This document shows, piece after piece, positions 61,396 through 64,000 of a stretch of 64,000 bases of DNA. The translations under genes and the position numbers were made by a program. The stretch's first letter is position 1. Each line of letters begins with the position of its first letter. The notes under the pieces were generated by a model. The model saw only the letters and a program-made list of their open reading frames with translations, had not been told where the DNA came from and searched no databases. The DNA is from Phil1 sp040767925 (GTDB taxonomy: Bacteria > Bacillota > Clostridia > Christensenellales > CAG-138): the NCBI GenBank assembly GCA_040767925.1, contig JAXGNN010000001.1, positions 744,001 to 808,000 on the forward strand, written 5' to 3'.

Positions 61396-62737
61396 AGCTT
61401 TTTCCCGTAAAGAGTCCGTTTTCACGGACGACCGGACGCTCTATGAACTCAACGGCAAGCCCGGTTTCGCAAAGGCTCTGCCGCAAGCCCTGCAGCACGT
61501 GCTCGCGATGCTCGTGGGCAACATCACGCCCCCGATCCTGATCGCGCAGCTGCTCCGGCTTCCCGAAAGCGACAAGATCCTTCTGATGCAGGCGGCCATG
61601 CTCATCGGCGGCGTCACGACGCTGCTCCAGCTTTATCCCGTGCTGAAATTCGGCATGGGACTGCCCAACGTCATGGGCGTCGCCTTCGCGTACATGCCCA
61701 TCCTCTCCGCCATCGGCCTCACCTACGGCATCGCGGCGATTTTCGGCGCGCAGCTCGTCGCGGCGTTCGCCTCGATCTTCATCGGCATGCTGATGGGGAA
61801 AATCAGGAAATACTTCCCGCCCATCGTCAGCGGCACGGTGGTGTTGAGCATTGGCCTCTCGCTCTACAGCACCGCCATCAACTACATGGCGGGCGGCTCC
61901 TCCGCGGGGAACAGCTTCGGCAGCCCGCTTTTCTGGCTGCTGGCGGGCGTCACGCTCGTCATCACGCTCGCGTGCAACTTTTTCGGAAAAGGCTATCTCA
62001 AGGTTTCCGGGATGCTCATCGGCATCGCCGCGGGCTATGTCCTGGCGCTGGCGCTCGGCGGCACCGTCAGCTTCGGCGGCGTGGCCTCCGCCTCGTGGTT
62101 CTCGCTGCCCCGCTTCTTTAAATGGGGAATCGAGTTCCACCCCTCTGCCATCGTCGCCATGGTGCTGATGTACATCGTCCAGGCCGTGCAGACGATCGGC
62201 GACGTGTCCTCCACCGCCATCGGCGGCTTCGGCCGCGAGGCGACCGACGCCGAAATCGGCGGCGCCATCAAGGGCCAAGGCGTCTGCGGCATGCTGGGCG
62301 CGTGCATCGGCGGCCTGCCCACCGATCCTTACAGCCAGAACGTCGGCCTCATCGTGACGACGAAGGTCGTCGCCAAAAGGGTGTTCCTTCTCGTGGGCGT
62401 CATCATACTCATCGCGGGCTTCTGCCCCAAGTTCGGCGCGCTGATGACGACAATCCCCTACCCCGTGCTCGGCGGGGCGACCATCACGGTGTTCGCGGCG
62501 ATCACCATGTCCGGCATACAGCTCATCACCCAGCAGCCGCTGAACTACCGGAACAAGATGATCGCGGGCATCGCCCTCGCGCTCGGCATCGGCGTCAGCA
62601 CGGTGTCGAAGTCGCTCCAGCATTTTCCGCAGGATGTCCAGAACATCTTCGGCACGTCGCCCATCGTGCTCTCCTTCCTCGTCGCCTTCCTGCTCAACAT
62701 CGTCGTCCCGAAGGACGATGCTCCGGAGAAAGACTGA
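61392..62737 (+). CDS. Nucleobase:cation symporter-2 family permease (uracil/xanthine type), frameshifted N-terminus
   Basis: About 448 residues. The clean reading frame covers 61406-62737 and contains QALQHVLAMLVGNITPPILI, the GIGGLSA-type region SSTAIGGFGREATD, and the TDPYSQNVGLI motif, all NCS2 landmarks, with about 12 to 14 helices. No ATG, GTG or TTG precedes that frame before the conserved region. A CTG at 61392 overlapping the previous stop (CTGA) reads MKLFP, and adding one C to the CCC run at 61404-61406 joins it to RKESVFTDD. A lost base in that run, natural or by error, is the simplest explanation. Confidence 0.82.
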
Positions 62738-62749
62738 GGGCAAATGCAA

Positions 62750-62786
62750 AAACCTCCGCCGATTAAAGCGGAGGTTTGTTCTTTTT
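62750..62786. terminator. Bidirectional terminator between the permease and the TIM44-like gene
   Basis: AAACCTCCGC (62750-62759) pairs perfectly with GCGGAGGTTT (62768-62777), T-rich after it on the plus strand and A-rich before it, so it works in both directions between convergent genes. Confidence 0.75.
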
Positions 62787-62794
62787 GATTCCGT

Positions 62795-63745
62795 TTACTT
62801 TCCGACCGTCCTCTGCATGAGGCCCTTGATGTTGTTGAGCACCCAGTCGTGCTCCGCGGCCTCGATGATGGCGCCGCAGTAATCGCACTTCGCGGTGTGG
62901 TTGAGGTCGAGCGGCGCGCCGCAGTTCGGGCAATGTTTGGTTTCGTCCGCGCCGGAGACGAAGGTCTTCGCGCCCTTGGTGCGGATGAGCATCCACTCGT
63001 AGGTCATGAACTTCTCGGCCGTCTTCGAGCCGCTCACGAGCGCGCCCGTCGCGTCGTCGAGCGTATAGTCCACGATGCGGGTCTGCAGCACCGCCGTGAG
63101 GATGTCGTGCTTTTCGTCCCGGCCGAAGCCCGTCAGATCCACGCCGAGCACCGCGATGCGCTCGACGTAATTGGTCTGCCTGTTGCGGACCTTCGCCTCG
63201 ACGCCGCTCTTCATCTGGTTGAACAGCGCGTCCGAGAGGTGCGCGCGCATGGGTTCCCAGTCCTTGTTTTGCCAGGCGCCCTGCATCTTGATATACAGGT
63301 TTGCGATCTTCTCCTTGAGCGCCTCCTCGGAGAATTGCGGATCCATTTCCTTGAGCTGCGATATGGTCATGGGCAGCACGGTGCGGCTCGCGCCGGGTAC
63401 GACGGGCGCGCCGGGCCTTGCGCCGCCCTGGCTGCGCTTGCTGTACCGCGCGATGATGACGATGATGACGATGATGGCGATGACCATGCCGAAGCCGCCC
63501 CCTCCGCCGCCGTCGCCATCCCCGCCGCCGAGGAAGAAGAACCCGCCGGGGAACCAGGAGGAGTCGGAATCGCCCCAATCGGAGCCTCCGCCCCAGTCGG
63601 ACCCCCCGCCCCAGTCGCTCCCCCCGCCGTAGTCGCCGCCGCCCGAAAAGTCCCCGGCGTCGGCTATGCCGAGGGCCGGCGTCAGCGTCATGACGGCGAA
63701 GAGCGCGACGGCGATCAGAAAAAATAGAAGGCGCTTTTTATTCAT
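62795..63745 (-). CDS. TIM44-like domain protein with glycine-rich segment and zinc ribbon
   Basis: 316 residues. A signal peptide or first helix (5-25) precedes a Gly/Ser/Asp/Trp-rich imperfect repeat (GGGSDWGGGSDWGGG), a membrane helix (about 85-100), and a Tim44-like domain from about 120 to 270 (EALKEKIANLYIKMQGAWQN, DLTGFGRDEKHDIL). The C-terminus has a zinc ribbon with CPNCGAPLDL and CDYCGA. Such proteins occur widely in Clostridia, often paired with zinc-ribbon genes. Function is unknown. It has a clear promoter at 63789-63817. Confidence 0.8.
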   Translation of the reverse strand: MNKKRLLFFLIAVALFAVMTLTPALGIADAGDFSGGGDYGGGSDWGGGSDWGGGSDWGDSDSSWFPGGFFFLGGGDGDGGGGGGFGMVIAIIVIIVIIARYSKRSQGGARPGAPVVPGASRTVLPMTISQLKEMDPQFSEEALKEKIANLYIKMQGAWQNKDWEPMRAHLSDALFNQMKSGVEAKVRNRQTNYVERIAVLGVDLTGFGRDEKHDILTAVLQTRIVDYTLDDATGALVSGSKTAEKFMTYEWMLIRTKGAKTFVSGADETKHCPNCGAPLDLNHTAKCDYCGAIIEAAEHDWVLNNIKGLMQRTVGK

Positions 63746-63788
63746 CGATCACATATCCCCTTTGGTACCATCATATGATTCCCGTTTG

Positions 63789-63817
63789 ATTATATATCAC
63801 CCCCGTTTTTATGTCCA
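63789..63817 (-). promoter_or_regulatory. Promoter of the TIM44-like gene
   Basis: Minus-strand TGGACA (63817-63812) and TATAAT (63794-63789), 17-base spacer, 44 bases from the ATG. Confidence 0.65.
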
Positions 63818-63881
63818 CAATCCGCTTTCGCAATTTGGTGAATTATGTTATGATATGTCAAACGCCAAGGAGGTATCCATT

Positions 63882-64000
63882 ATGATTTGCCCGAATTGCG
63901 GCAGCAATAATTCGCAAGGCACCCGTTTTTGCATCGGCTGCGGCGCCAAGCTCGAGGCTACCACGCCCCCGCCTCCGCCGCCGCCCGCATACCAGCAGCC
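63882..64000 (+). CDS. Zinc-ribbon protein, cut by the window edge
   Basis: At least 39 residues; the gene continues beyond the window. The N-terminus MICPNCGSNNSQGTRFCIGC is a double-CxxC zinc ribbon, followed by a proline run (TTPPPPPPPAYQQ). AAGGAGG lies 9 bases before the ATG. Ribbon-plus-proline N-termini are typical of Clostridia membrane or scaffolding proteins with varied C-terminal domains, so the function cannot be told. It is divergent from the TIM44-like gene, which also has a ribbon. Confidence 0.75.
   Translation, partial: MICPNCGSNNSQGTRFCIGCGAKLEATTPPPPPPPAYQQ

Noticed and set aside
60187..61425. N-terminal extension of the phosphodiester glycosidase-like ORF
   Set aside because: Runs antisense through the glycosyltransferase gene; the ATG at 60186 gives a proper membrane anchor.
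63500..63640. Tandem CCGCCCCAGTCGG-like repeats as a possible CRISPR or satellite
   Set aside because: They encode the Gly-Ser-Asp-Trp-rich segment of the TIM44-like protein in frame; no spacers.

Overview
The window looks like a chromosomal segment of a GC-rich member of the Bacillota (class Clostridia or near it). The evidence is a PolC-type replicase, HPr kinase/phosphorylase, two T-box riboswitches, a DUF1292 protein, a YtxC-like sporulation protein, PxTGD-type cell-wall anchoring signals, and the block rpsB-tsf-pyrH-frr-uppS-cdsA-dxr-rseP-ispG-polC that is typical of this phylum. I saw no rRNA, tRNA or CRISPR array. No database search was possible, so family names come from motifs and remembered family features.

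Region 1 (45-14043) is a peptide or murein-peptide salvage locus on the minus strand. It holds two penicillin-binding-type serine hydrolases, an enolase-superfamily dipeptide epimerase, an M19 dipeptidase homologue that seems to have lost its metal ligands, a complete Opp/Dpp-type ABC importer, a GntR/FCD regulator and a CapA-like phosphoesterase. A divergent XRE-cupin regulator sits at its head. Region 2 (14268-24418) is mosaic. A 7TM sensor-kinase N-terminus is fused in frame to the C-terminal part of a surface adhesin. An orphan phage tail assembly chaperone follows, with a canonical A AAA AAC slippery site leading into its -1 frame extension. A znuABC zinc operon with a 7-1-7 Fur/Zur-type box comes next, then a truncated second copy of the tail chaperone, then a LytTR response regulator with its 7TM-type GHKL kinase. 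Two 13-bp direct repeats 21 bp apart lie just downstream of the kinase and look like the LytTR binding site for the following operon, a small protein plus a 1396-residue surface protein (24071-28613).

Region 3 (28840-34314) holds an OmpR-type two-component system with a MacB-like ABC transporter, a 32-residue ORF coupled to a four-helix membrane protein, and a DUF6143-like protein. Region 4 (34393-46528, minus strand) is the translation, isoprenoid, envelope and replication block. Its PolC has a 3'-5' exonuclease domain that lacks most catalytic residues. Region 5 (46529-53097) has two T-box controlled synthetase genes: an archaeal/rickettsial-type valS and a standard thrS. An LD-carboxypeptidase and a DUF1292 protein lie downstream of thrS.

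Region 6 (53380-64000) carries ytxC, a possibly leaderless uvrC, a HAD phosphatase, hprK and a ROK kinase on the plus strand. A phosphodiester glycosidase-like protein, a GT2-GtrA glycosyltransferase, a nucleobase permease, a TIM44-like zinc-ribbon protein and a truncated zinc-ribbon gene at the edge follow. Several apparent one-base indels at short C runs (near 15955 and 61404) and an ATC start (60367) suggest either local sequence errors or recent decay, and should be checked against reads.
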